Part shown: one piece after another, positions 26,042-33,773 of the stretch
How positions within the stretch are numbered: the stretch's first letter is position 1
Layout: every line of letters starts with the position of its first letter
From: Flavobacteriales bacterium
GTDB taxonomy: Bacteria > Bacteroidota > Bacteroidia > Flavobacteriales_C > GCA-002722245
NCBI GenBank assembly: GCA_002722245.1
Contig: PBLA01000027.1
Coordinates: 62,001-126,000, forward strand
Direction of reading: 5' to 3'
Length of the DNA stretch: 64,000 nt
Position numbers and translations under genes: made by a program
Notes under the pieces: model-generated
Database searches by the model: none
What the model was told of the DNA's origin: nothing
Seen by the model: the letters and a program-made list of their open reading frames with translations, nothing else

Positions 26042-26614
26042 ATGCAGGAGGATCCGTTTGAGTATATGAAAAAGGAAGAAATTCCGAAAGAATTTTATTC
26101 TGATTTAGAGAATGCACCTTTTTGTTCATGTACATTTTGTAATAAAGATCTATTGAGTGGTAGTGAGTTATATATGATTGAAAAATCTTACAAAATAAAT
26201 CCTGTAAATGATAAAAGAAATACAATCTTTGAATATGCTATATGTGCATCTTGTAGTTTTCGTAAAATGCAAGCGATGAGCGAAGAAAGTGTTCAGAATA
26301 TACAGGCTTATATGCAAGAGAAATTTGTAATTGATGATTGGGATAGTAGCCGAAAACTGCATTTTGAAAGGTGTGTGGTTACTGGTAAGCCTGTTTCTGA
26401 ACTTGAGGAGTATAATATGATAGGTCAATTTATAGGAAATGAAATGATTATCGGACAATTTCCTGTGGTGATGAGTCCTTCTATTGGAGAGGAACTCCAG
26501 GAATTGCTTTCTCAACAAACAAAGGATGAATTTGATGATTTTATGAGTACTATTAATAACGTTCCGCCAGAACTTAAAGAACTTTTTAAATCAAAAAGAC
26601 CCGTTCTCGTATAA
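26042..26614 (+). CDS. Cys-rich, zinc-ribbon-like protein of unknown function
   Basis: 190 residues, soluble and acidic. The N-terminal third holds Cys28, Cys30, Cys33, Cys68 and Cys71 (FCSCTFCNKD and ICASCSFRK), which could bind one zinc as a ribbon. The rest is Met/Glu-rich and helical, with another Cys in FERCVVTGKP. I do not know a named family. Its stop overlaps the start of the following methyltransferase gene, so the two are translated together and may act in the same process. Confidence 0.65.
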   Translation: MQEDPFEYMKKEEIPKEFYSDLENAPFCSCTFCNKDLLSGSELYMIEKSYKINPVNDKRNTIFEYAICASCSFRKMQAMSEESVQNIQAYMQEKFVIDDWDSSRKLHFERCVVTGKPVSELEEYNMIGQFIGNEMIIGQFPVVMSPSIGEELQELLSQQTKDEFDDFMSTINNVPPELKELFKSKRPVLV

Positions 26615-27318
26615 TGCAGTTACGCGATAATAAAATAGCTACAGGTGGATATCGCTATGCGAGTAAAATCTTTTTATTCCTTTTTGGTCCTAAATTACTC
26701 AAAGGGGCAAACGAAATGATTTTTTGGTGGTACAAGAAGATTTTTGAGGGGAAGTTTAAGAATGAACATTTTGAAGCTTTTTTTACTACATTTTTTAATC
26801 TTTCCTTTGACGATTTTGACGATAAAAAAATTCTTGATGTGGGTTGCGGTCCCAGGGGTAGTTTAGAGTGGGCACATCATGCTCAAGAAAGAGTTGGGTT
26901 GGATCCATTGGCGAATCAGTATTTGAAAATGGGTGGAAAGAATCATAAAATGCAGTACATAAAGTCAGGTGCCGAATCGATTCCTTTTGAAAATAATTAT
27001 TTTGATTTTGTTTCATCTTTAAATTCTTTAGATCATGTAGATGATTTAAATCAATGTATTCAAGAAATAAAAAGGGTTGTAAAAAAAGGAGGGTATTTTT
27101 TACTTATTGCAGATATTCACTCTTTTCCAACTGTAGCTGAGCCCAGTAATTTTGGTTGGAATGTTGCTGATAAATTTAAACCTGAATTTTCTGTTCAAAT
27201 GGAAAAACATTTTGAAGGAAGTAATATGTACAAGAGTTTAAGGGAAAATATTCTTTTTGATCATACCGATAAGAGAGATCGGTACGGAATTTTGGCATTA
27301 AAAATGCGAAAAAATTAA
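26614..27318 (+). CDS. Class I SAM-dependent methyltransferase
   Basis: 234 residues. The SAM-binding motif I is KKILDVGCGPRGSLEWA (about 70-86), followed by VGLDPLANQY and a motif IV-like FVSSLNSLDHVDDLNQCI, the usual order of the Methyltransf_11 fold. The substrate is not evident. The first 65 residues are helical and may bind substrate or membrane (IFLFLFGPKLLKGANEMIFWWYKK is hydrophobic). It overlaps the Cys-rich gene by one base and converges on the phosphatase gene with a four-base overlap. Confidence 0.8.
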   Translation: MQLRDNKIATGGYRYASKIFLFLFGPKLLKGANEMIFWWYKKIFEGKFKNEHFEAFFTTFFNLSFDDFDDKKILDVGCGPRGSLEWAHHAQERVGLDPLANQYLKMGGKNHKMQYIKSGAESIPFENNYFDFVSSLNSLDHVDDLNQCIQEIKRVVKKGGYFLLIADIHSFPTVAEPSNFGWNVADKFKPEFSVQMEKHFEGSNMYKSLRENILFDHTDKRDRYGILALKMRKN

Positions 27319-28541
27319 AGGAATTTACAACTGAGTATTGCAATATCATCTACAAAGGGTTCCTCTTCTTTGAATTGTTCCAAATCTTTCATCAAAAAGG
27401 TATTTAGTTCCGCCATTGAAGCTTTTTTCTTTTTTATTATGGATTCCATAACTCTTGTGGTGCCATATTCTTCCTTTTTGTTGTTTTCAACCTCCACTAA
27501 ACCGTCAGTATACATAACCAGCGAGGCATTCTGCTTAAGATCGATAACGCCTATTTTAGGAGATGGTAAGTAATCCAACATACCTAAACCAGGACATCCG
27601 TCCTTGAGTTGAAGAATTTCGGTTCCGTTTTTTAATACAGGTGGATTATGGCCGCAATTGACATATGTTAATTGACGACTCTCAATATTATAGGTCGCAA
27701 TAAACATAGTGATAAACTTTTCTCCTTTTGCATTTCGAATTACCTTGTCATTAAGGTATTGAACCAGTTCGGGTAAACTTACAGAATGAGTTACACCAGC
27801 TTGAAGATTCGCTTGAAAATTACTCATTAATATTGCTGCGGAAACTCCTTTACCAGATACATCCGCAATACACATGGCAATTTCAGTTTTGTTTACCCAA
27901 ATGACATCATAGTAATCACCACCTACTTGTTGGTGACTTTTATAAAAGGCTGCTATGTCTAGGTGTTCATCTTGTGGGAGCGTTGTTGGCAATAGCATCC
28001 CTTGCATTTGACTAGCAAGTTCCAATTCTTTCTTCACTCGTTCTTGTCGAATAGCTTCTTTAGCAAGGTTTTTATTTTCTATAGCAACCGATATAATATT
28101 AGTAAAGGTTTGAATAAAAGGAAGATGCTTAATGATTGGACTAATTTGAATTGCTTCATTGATGATGTCACCAATAAGAAGATAGGCAAGCGGTTTAGTT
28201 TTGTGAAAAACAGGAATAATTAAATCAAATCCATCAAAGATGGCTTCAGATTTTGAATTAACTTCTTCAATTTCTTCATATATTAAGAGGTCTTGTTCTA
28301 CATTAATATTTAGTTTTTCACCCTCTAATCCATACCAAGTTGCTAAATTCCATTCTGATTCATAGATGTATAGCGCTATTTTCTCAATATCCAGTTCCCG
28401 GAGGACCTTTTCATATATTCCAAAGAGTTCTTCTTTGGTAACATTGCTATTAATGGCTAGTGTAACTTCAAGTAAAGCGTCCAGTTTAAGATCTTTGATC
28501 TTAATTTTATTTTGAGCACGCTTTAATGATTTCACTGCCAT
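27315..28541 (-). CDS. GAF-like and SpoIIE-type PP2C phosphatase
   Basis: 408 residues. About 30-170 resembles a GAF sensor domain. About 190-408 is a SpoIIE/RsbU serine phosphatase domain: LASQMQGMLLPTTLP (linker helix), YYDVIWVNKTEIAMCIADVSGKGVSAAILMSN (metal-binding Asp), YVNCGHNPPVL, LVMYTDGLVEVEN and the final FVDDIAILSCK. Such enzymes dephosphorylate anti-sigma-antagonist proteins or other regulators in response to the GAF signal. No anti-sigma antagonist is encoded nearby. It follows efp after 108 bases and may be a separate unit. Confidence 0.88.
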   Translation of the reverse strand: MAVKSLKRAQNKIKIKDLKLDALLEVTLAINSNVTKEELFGIYEKVLRELDIEKIALYIYESEWNLATWYGLEGEKLNINVEQDLLIYEEIEEVNSKSEAIFDGFDLIIPVFHKTKPLAYLLIGDIINEAIQISPIIKHLPFIQTFTNIISVAIENKNLAKEAIRQERVKKELELASQMQGMLLPTTLPQDEHLDIAAFYKSHQQVGGDYYDVIWVNKTEIAMCIADVSGKGVSAAILMSNFQANLQAGVTHSVSLPELVQYLNDKVIRNAKGEKFITMFIATYNIESRQLTYVNCGHNPPVLKNGTEILQLKDGCPGLGMLDYLPSPKIGVIDLKQNASLVMYTDGLVEVENNKKEEYGTTRVMESIIKKKKASMAELNTFLMKDLEQFKEEEPFVDDIAILSCKFL

Positions 28542-28649
28542 TTCCTTTATCTAATGTATCAAAAAGGTAACAAAAAATTACGATATTGAGACCTGTAGCT
28601 ATTCTGCTACTTGATTATCATTCACGTATAATCGATTCAGTAAGTGAAT

Positions 28650-29216
28650 TTATTTTTTTACACGTTCATTGTAGTCCCCCGATCGCGTATCGATTTTGAC
28701 GATATCTCCTTGATTAACAAATAAGGGTACTCTTATTTCTGCTCCTGTTTCAATTTTAGCAGGTTTGGTTGCATTTGTTGCTGTATTTCCCTTCACTCCA
28801 GGCTCAGTATAAGTGATTTCAAATTCAACATATTGAGGTAATTCAACACCCAATACTTCTTCGTTTTCAGCATGAACCATTACTTCAACCTCCATTCCGT
28901 CTTTAAGGAATTTAGGTGCGCTAATTAATTCTTCGTTTACGGCAGTTTGTTCATATGTTTCTGAGTTCATGAGATTATACCCCATATCGTCTTTATACAA
29001 AAACTGGTAATTTCTCGTTTCAATTCGAACGGTTTCGATTTTTACGCCCGCTGTAAACGTGTTGGTAATGACTTTACCATTCTCAAGGTTCCGAAGTTTT
29101 GTTCGCACAAAGGCTGGGCCTTTTCCCGGTTTTACATGTTGAAATTCAATGATTTTAACAATTTTACCATTATAATTGAAACATAATCCGTTTCTGAAAT
29201 CAGCTGTCGTTGCCAT
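28650..29216 (-). CDS. efp: Translation elongation factor P
   Basis: 188 residues with the three beta-barrel domains of EF-P: the KOW-like N-terminal domain with FNYNGKIVKIIEFQHVKPGKGPAF, the OB domain with YEQTAVNEELI, and the C-terminal domain with TNATKPAKIETGAEIRVPLFVNQGDIVKIDTRSGDY (family signature). Lys32 in KPGKGPAF is the tip residue that enters the peptidyl-transferase centre and is often modified. It relieves stalling at polyproline. It is the fifth gene of the HD-lpxD-lpxC/fabZ-lpxA-efp row, with seven bases to lpxA, a conserved association in Bacteroidota. Confidence 0.97.
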   Translation of the reverse strand: MATTADFRNGLCFNYNGKIVKIIEFQHVKPGKGPAFVRTKLRNLENGKVITNTFTAGVKIETVRIETRNYQFLYKDDMGYNLMNSETYEQTAVNEELISAPKFLKDGMEVEVMVHAENEEVLGVELPQYVEFEITYTEPGVKGNTATNATKPAKIETGAEIRVPLFVNQGDIVKIDTRSGDYNERVKK

Positions 29217-29223
29217 TTATTAT

Positions 29224-30003
29224 TTATTTAAAGTATCCTTTCATAATACCACGTTTGGAATCTTGAATGAATGAAATTATTTCATCTCTTTCTTTACTAG
29301 CCTTCACTTCTGCTTCTATGAAATTTACGGCTTGTGTATTATTCATTCCTCGTAGATAAATAATTCGATACAATTCTTGAATTTCCTGAATTTTCTCAGG
29401 TTTAAAATTCCTTCTTCTTAAACCAATTGAATTAATTCCAATGTAAGAGATAGGATCTCGACCTGCTTTGACATAAGGAGGAATGTCTTTATTAATTAAA
29501 GCACCACCACTAATCATTGCGTGTTTTCCTATGTGACAGAATTGATGAACTAATGTACCTCCTCCCAGAATAGCGAATTCATCGATGTCAACATGACCAC
29601 CAAGGTTTGTGCTATTGGCTAAAATGGCGTTATTGCCCACAGAACAATCATGTGCGATGTGCACATAAGCCATAAGTAGTACGTTATCTCCTACCACAGT
29701 TTTATGCCGATCTTCTGTCCCTCTGTTTACGGTAACACATTCTCGAATTGTAACATTGTCTCCAATGATGGCTAGGGATTCTTCTCCATTGAATTTAAGA
29801 TCCTGTGGAATGGCACCAATTACTGCTCCTGGGAAAACACGACAATTTTTACCAATTCTACTTCCCTCCATTATGGTTACATTCGGACCGATCCAAGTAC
29901 CCTCACCAATTTCTACATTTTTTTCTATCGTAACGAAGGGTTCAATAACTACATTTTTAGCAATTTTTGATTGAGGATGTATGTAGGCTAAAGGTTGGTG
30001 CAT
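29224..30003 (-). CDS. lpxA: UDP-N-acetylglucosamine acyltransferase LpxA
   Basis: 259 residues, the usual LpxA length. A left-handed beta-helix built of hexapeptide repeats (IHPQSKIAKNVVIEPFVTIEKNVEIGEGTWIGPNVTIMEGSRIG and onward) covers about 5-190. The catalytic His lies in MAYVHIAHDCSVGNN. The C-terminal helical part (FKPEKIQEIQELYRIIYLRG) is typical. It adds the first 3-hydroxyacyl chain to UDP-GlcNAc in lipid A synthesis, using acyl-ACP. It begins one base after lpxC/fabZ ends. Confidence 0.96.
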   Translation of the reverse strand: MHQPLAYIHPQSKIAKNVVIEPFVTIEKNVEIGEGTWIGPNVTIMEGSRIGKNCRVFPGAVIGAIPQDLKFNGEESLAIIGDNVTIRECVTVNRGTEDRHKTVVGDNVLLMAYVHIAHDCSVGNNAILANSTNLGGHVDIDEFAILGGGTLVHQFCHIGKHAMISGGALINKDIPPYVKAGRDPISYIGINSIGLRRRNFKPEKIQEIQELYRIIYLRGMNNTQAVNFIEAEVKASKERDEIISFIQDSKRGIMKGYFK

Positions 30004-30004
30004 G

Positions 30005-31381
30005 TTACTTTACTTTATCAATTTTGGCCATCATTTCCGCTTCGGTTACCAATGTCCCATTTACATAAGCTTTTCCAGCCATGTGTGCTACACCTCTTCT
30101 GTATGGAGTGAGATAACTAATTTCAAAAACGATCTGATCACCTGGAACTACCATTTTTCTAAACTTAACCTTATCTATTTTCATGAAATAAGTGAGGTAA
30201 TTTTCTGGGTCTTCGAATTGAGATAACACTAATACTCCTCCTACTTGAGCCATTGCCTCTACTTGCAAAACTCCAGGGAAAATAGGTTGGTCTGGGAAAT
30301 GGCCCCTAAATAGGTCTTCATTCACCGATACATTTTTAACTCCAACTACTTTGTCTGGAGAAAGTTCAATGATTCTGTCCACCATAAGCATTGGAGGACG
30401 GTGAGGAAGAATTTTTTTGATGCCTTCTACATCAAGTACAGTTTTTGAAACGTCAAATTTGGTTTCCATTTCTTTTGATCTTTTTTTTATAAGTTTTGCG
30501 AATTCAGTATTGGGGCCATGACCAGGTTTTGTGGCAATAATCTTTCCTTTGATCGGCTTTCCAACAAGGGTTAAATCTCCTACAATATCCAAAAGTTTAT
30601 GACGTGCGGCTTCGTTTTCATGACGAAGTTCAATATTATCTAATATGCCTTTGGAGGTTACCTCAACAGTTGGTTTTCCTAATAATTGTGCAATTTGATT
30701 TAATCGTTCCTTTTCGATAACCTTATCAACAACTACAATGGCATTACTTAAATCTCCTCCTTTGATTAAATTATTTTGTGCTAAAAATTCTAATTCATGC
30801 AGAAAACAAAATGTTCTTGACGAGGCGATCTCATCTTCAAAATCTTGAATGTTCTCCATGCTTGCATGTTGTTGGCCAAGGACTGGAGAGTCATAATCAA
30901 TCATTGATTTCACGCTGAAATGATCATCTGGAAGTGCGATGAGTTCGATTCCTTGATCTTCTATAGAAAATTTAATAGGTTCCTTTATTATTAAATAGTC
31001 TTTTTCGGAATCTTGTTCTTTTATTCCCGCTTCTTTTAGAATATTAACGAATGGGGTGGAACTTCCATCCATGATTGGAACCTCTTGGGCATCAATCTTG
31101 ATAAGGCAATTATCTATTCCTAGACCGGTTAGCGCAGCAAGTGAATGCTCAATAGTTGAAACAGAGTTTCCGTTTTTAGTAAGGGTTGTTCCTCTTTGAA
31201 CCTCACTCACATAATCTACATTAGCTTCAATTATGGGATGGTCCTCAAGATCAATTCTTTGAAATTTAATACCAAAGTTTTCTTGTGCAGGACAAAATGT
31301 TAAATTAACTTTTTGACCAGTATGTAACCCAATATCTGTTAAAGAAACTTCCTTTGAAATTGTCTTTTGCTTTTCACCCAT
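30005..31381 (-). CDS. lpxC/fabZ: Fusion of LpxC deacetylase and FabZ dehydratase
   Basis: 458 residues in two enzymes. Residues about 1-305 are LpxC, the zinc enzyme that commits UDP-3-O-acyl-GlcNAc to lipid A: zinc ligands His79 (STIEHS), His261 and Asp265 (RHKLLDIVGD), and His288 (KPGHGPN). Residues about 315-458 are FabZ, the 3-hydroxyacyl-ACP dehydratase: LPHRPPMLMVDRI with His327, then GHFPDQPIFPGVLQVEAMAQ. The two enzymes compete for or use hydroxyacyl-ACP, so the fusion may balance lipid A and fatty acid synthesis. The fusion is the rule in Bacteroidota. Confidence 0.97.
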   Translation of the reverse strand: MGEKQKTISKEVSLTDIGLHTGQKVNLTFCPAQENFGIKFQRIDLEDHPIIEANVDYVSEVQRGTTLTKNGNSVSTIEHSLAALTGLGIDNCLIKIDAQEVPIMDGSSTPFVNILKEAGIKEQDSEKDYLIIKEPIKFSIEDQGIELIALPDDHFSVKSMIDYDSPVLGQQHASMENIQDFEDEIASSRTFCFLHELEFLAQNNLIKGGDLSNAIVVVDKVIEKERLNQIAQLLGKPTVEVTSKGILDNIELRHENEAARHKLLDIVGDLTLVGKPIKGKIIATKPGHGPNTEFAKLIKKRSKEMETKFDVSKTVLDVEGIKKILPHRPPMLMVDRIIELSPDKVVGVKNVSVNEDLFRGHFPDQPIFPGVLQVEAMAQVGGVLVLSQFEDPENYLTYFMKIDKVKFRKMVVPGDQIVFEISYLTPYRRGVAHMAGKAYVNGTLVTEAEMMAKIDKVK

Positions 31382-31414
31382 AAAATCAACTCTAGCATAC
31401 CAAAAGTAATGCTT

Positions 31415-32455
31415 TTATTCCTTATCGGATAATTTGGACATTTGTTTTTCCAAATTATTGATCTTTTCTTGAATTTTAGGGAGGTTTCTGAATCCAACTA
31501 AGCTTTTTTGGTACGATTTTACATCAAAAGCTGGTGATCCTTGCCAAATTGAATTTTTGGTTAAAATGGATTTTCCTATTCCTGATTGTGCAGCAATTTT
31601 AACGCCCTCTTCTATGATAATATGACCTACAATACCAACTTGTCCGCCAATCATGCAGTTTTTTCCAATTTTTGTTGAACCAGCTACCCCAGATTGAGCA
31701 GCAATTACAGTGTTTTCTCCAACTTCAACATTATGGGCAATTTGGATGAGGTTATCTAGTTTCACACCTTTTTTAATGGTAGTTGACCCCATGGTTGCAC
31801 GATCAATACTACAATTTGCTCCTATCTCTACATGATCTTCAATCACTACATTACCAATTTGAGGTATTTTGTTGTATTGATTCTCTGAATTTGGAGCGAA
31901 GCCAAACCCGTCACTACCTATAATAGTTCCACTATGGATGGTGCAGTTTGAACCGATTGAACAACCATTGTAGATGGCACAGTTTGGATATATGACGGTA
32001 TTATCACCAATGCTGATATTGTTTTCAATGACAACATTCGAATGTATGGATACGTTATCTCCAATTTTTACATTTTTTCCAATTTTTACGAAAGCACCTA
32101 TATATTCGTTTTTTCCAATTTGTGTATTATTTCCAATAAAATTGGGCTCCTCTCTGCCTGTTAAACGAGGCTTCATTTCTTCATATTTTTGTAACAGTAT
32201 TGCAAATGCTCCATAGGCATCAGGAACCCGAATAAGCGTCGTTTTTACCGCTTTTTGTAACTGCAGATCTTTGCTAACAATAACGGCAGATGATGAACAA
32301 TTATATAAATATTCTTCATATTTTGGATTGGCCAAAAATGAGAGTGCGCCAGGTGTTCCTTCCTCGATTTTTGCAAAAGTGTTTATCTCTGCCTCTGGAT
32401 TTCCCTCTATTGTTCCTTGGATTAAAGCGGCTATTTGTTGAGCAGTAAATGTCAT
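31415..32455 (-). CDS. lpxD: UDP-3-O-acylglucosamine N-acyltransferase LpxD
   Basis: 346 residues. An N-terminal uridine-binding domain (about 1-100, with GALSFLANPKYEEYLYNCSSSAVIV) precedes a left-handed beta-helix of hexapeptide repeats (about 105-300, for example IGKNEYIGAFVKIGKNVKIG) and a C-terminal coiled helix. The catalytic His is in NLIQIAHNVEVGEN. It adds the second acyl chain in lipid A synthesis. It overlaps the HD gene by four bases (ATGA) and precedes lpxC/fabZ by 33 bases. Confidence 0.96.
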   Translation of the reverse strand: MTFTAQQIAALIQGTIEGNPEAEINTFAKIEEGTPGALSFLANPKYEEYLYNCSSSAVIVSKDLQLQKAVKTTLIRVPDAYGAFAILLQKYEEMKPRLTGREEPNFIGNNTQIGKNEYIGAFVKIGKNVKIGDNVSIHSNVVIENNISIGDNTVIYPNCAIYNGCSIGSNCTIHSGTIIGSDGFGFAPNSENQYNKIPQIGNVVIEDHVEIGANCSIDRATMGSTTIKKGVKLDNLIQIAHNVEVGENTVIAAQSGVAGSTKIGKNCMIGGQVGIVGHIIIEEGVKIAAQSGIGKSILTKNSIWQGSPAFDVKSYQKSLVGFRNLPKIQEKINNLEKQMSKLSDKE

Positions 32456-33681
32456 AATACTAATGATTTTGGGTAACAGATAAAAAACTTTGTTACCGGT
32501 GTGGAAAGACTAGAAATATTTAATTGGTCCGAGGCCTCTGCTATGTCTTTTGTCGTTTTGTTTTTATACAAAATACTTATTCTGTCTTTTTTTTGGTTGT
32601 AAGCATTGTTTTGTATGGTGTCACTAAAAACAAAATATTGAACATCCTCAGGATCGATGTTTAATTGCTTAACAGCTTTTATTCTTAATTCGTTAATATA
32701 CTCTGCATTATAAGGTTGTGATGAAATCTCAATTCGATATAATTTTCGATTAATCATCATGTCACAGAGTAAAGCAAGAGTTTTATCTGAATATTTTGAC
32801 CATTCTTTAACGCAAGTGAAAATATCGTTGTCATCTAATTGGGCAAATTCTCGCAACAAATCTGGATTTAGCTTAAAGTCATCGAGTGAACTATTAGATT
32901 GTAAAAACTTTTTTAATGATTTTGTACAAAATAGAGGCTCTCCCTGAATAACTAGAGCTTTGGCTTTTGTAAGAATATTAATGACTAAAAATTCAGCAGC
33001 AACCACTGTTTTATGAAGGTAAACCTGCCAATACATAATTCTTCTTGCTACGAGGAACTTTTCAATGGAATAAATCCCTTTTTCATCAATGACCAATTCA
33101 TCATTATGGACATTTAACAATTTAATGATTCGGTCTACACCAACAACACCCTCATTTACTCCTGTGTAGAAACTATCTCTATTTAGGTAGTCAAGTCGGT
33201 CTACATCTAACTGACTACTAATGAGTTGATGGAGGAATTTTTTGTGGTATTTATTTGTGAAAATCTCAATTGTTAAATCAAGTTCACCATTGAATTCCCT
33301 GTTTAATTCTTCCATAAAAAGAATAGAGAGCTCCTCATGATTAATGCCATTGACAAGCGTAAACTCCAATGCGTGAGAGAAGGGACCATGTCCTATATCA
33401 TGCAAAAGCACACCGCAGATTACCGCTTTGCATTCTTCTTCAGATATTTGATGTCCTTTCGATTGTAAGATTTCAATTGCCTGTTTTGCCAAATGCATTG
33501 CTCCAATAACATGATGGAATCTTGAATGGTAAGCACCAGGGTAAACCATGCTGGTTAGCCCGAGTTGTCTAATTCTTCTTAATCTTTGAAAATAAGGGTG
33601 TTCAATGATGTCAAAAACAATATCAAAAGGGATGTTGACAAATCCATATACTGGATCGTTGATAATCTTTTTTTTATTCAG
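32452..33681 (-). CDS. HD-domain phosphohydrolase with a probable non-AUG start
   Basis: About 409 residues if it begins at the CTG at 33681-33679. The first ATG is at 33549, but the reading frame upstream continues with obvious family sequence (KKKIINDPVYGF, HPYFQRLRRIRQLGL) joined to MVYPGAYHSRFHHVIGAMHL. From the stop TAA upstream (33709-33711) to that ATG there is no in-frame ATG, GTG or TTG. HD metal ligands are visible: His in RFHH, HDIGHGPFSH, and Asp in SSQLDVDRLDYL. The domain fits dNTP triphosphohydrolase-like HD proteins of unknown substrate. It overlaps lpxD by four bases and heads the lipid A operon. Confidence 0.85.
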   Translation of the reverse strand: MNKKKIINDPVYGFVNIPFDIVFDIIEHPYFQRLRRIRQLGLTSMVYPGAYHSRFHHVIGAMHLAKQAIEILQSKGHQISEEECKAVICGVLLHDIGHGPFSHALEFTLVNGINHEELSILFMEELNREFNGELDLTIEIFTNKYHKKFLHQLISSQLDVDRLDYLNRDSFYTGVNEGVVGVDRIIKLLNVHNDELVIDEKGIYSIEKFLVARRIMYWQVYLHKTVVAAEFLVINILTKAKALVIQGEPLFCTKSLKKFLQSNSSLDDFKLNPDLLREFAQLDDNDIFTCVKEWSKYSDKTLALLCDMMINRKLYRIEISSQPYNAEYINELRIKAVKQLNIDPEDVQYFVFSDTIQNNAYNQKKDRISILYKNKTTKDIAEASDQLNISSLSTPVTKFFICYPKSLVL

Positions 33682-33755
33682 TTTGATATCGATGACTTTT
33701 TTTGTTCTTTTTTAAAACGGAACTTATTAATTCCTATTTTTAGAGCAGACACCTT

Positions 33756-33763
33756 CAAAATTA
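33756..33763 (-). promoter_or_regulatory. -7 promoter box for the HD-lpx-efp operon
   Basis: On the minus strand this reads TAATTTTG, matching TAnnTTTG. It would start transcription near 33749, about 68 bases before the proposed CTG start. The -33 box is poor and would lie inside the porX start. Moderate to weak support. Confidence 0.35.
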
Positions 33764-33773
33764 AGATTTTTTA

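Noticed and set aside
28619-28648. ATTCAC...GTGAAT hairpin after efp
   Set aside because: The stem is six bases with an 18-base loop and there is no T-run on the minus strand, so it is not a convincing terminator.
29224-32455. Regular repeats at DNA and protein level in lpxA and lpxD
   Set aside because: They are the hexapeptide repeats of the left-handed beta-helix, not tandem DNA repeats or an array.
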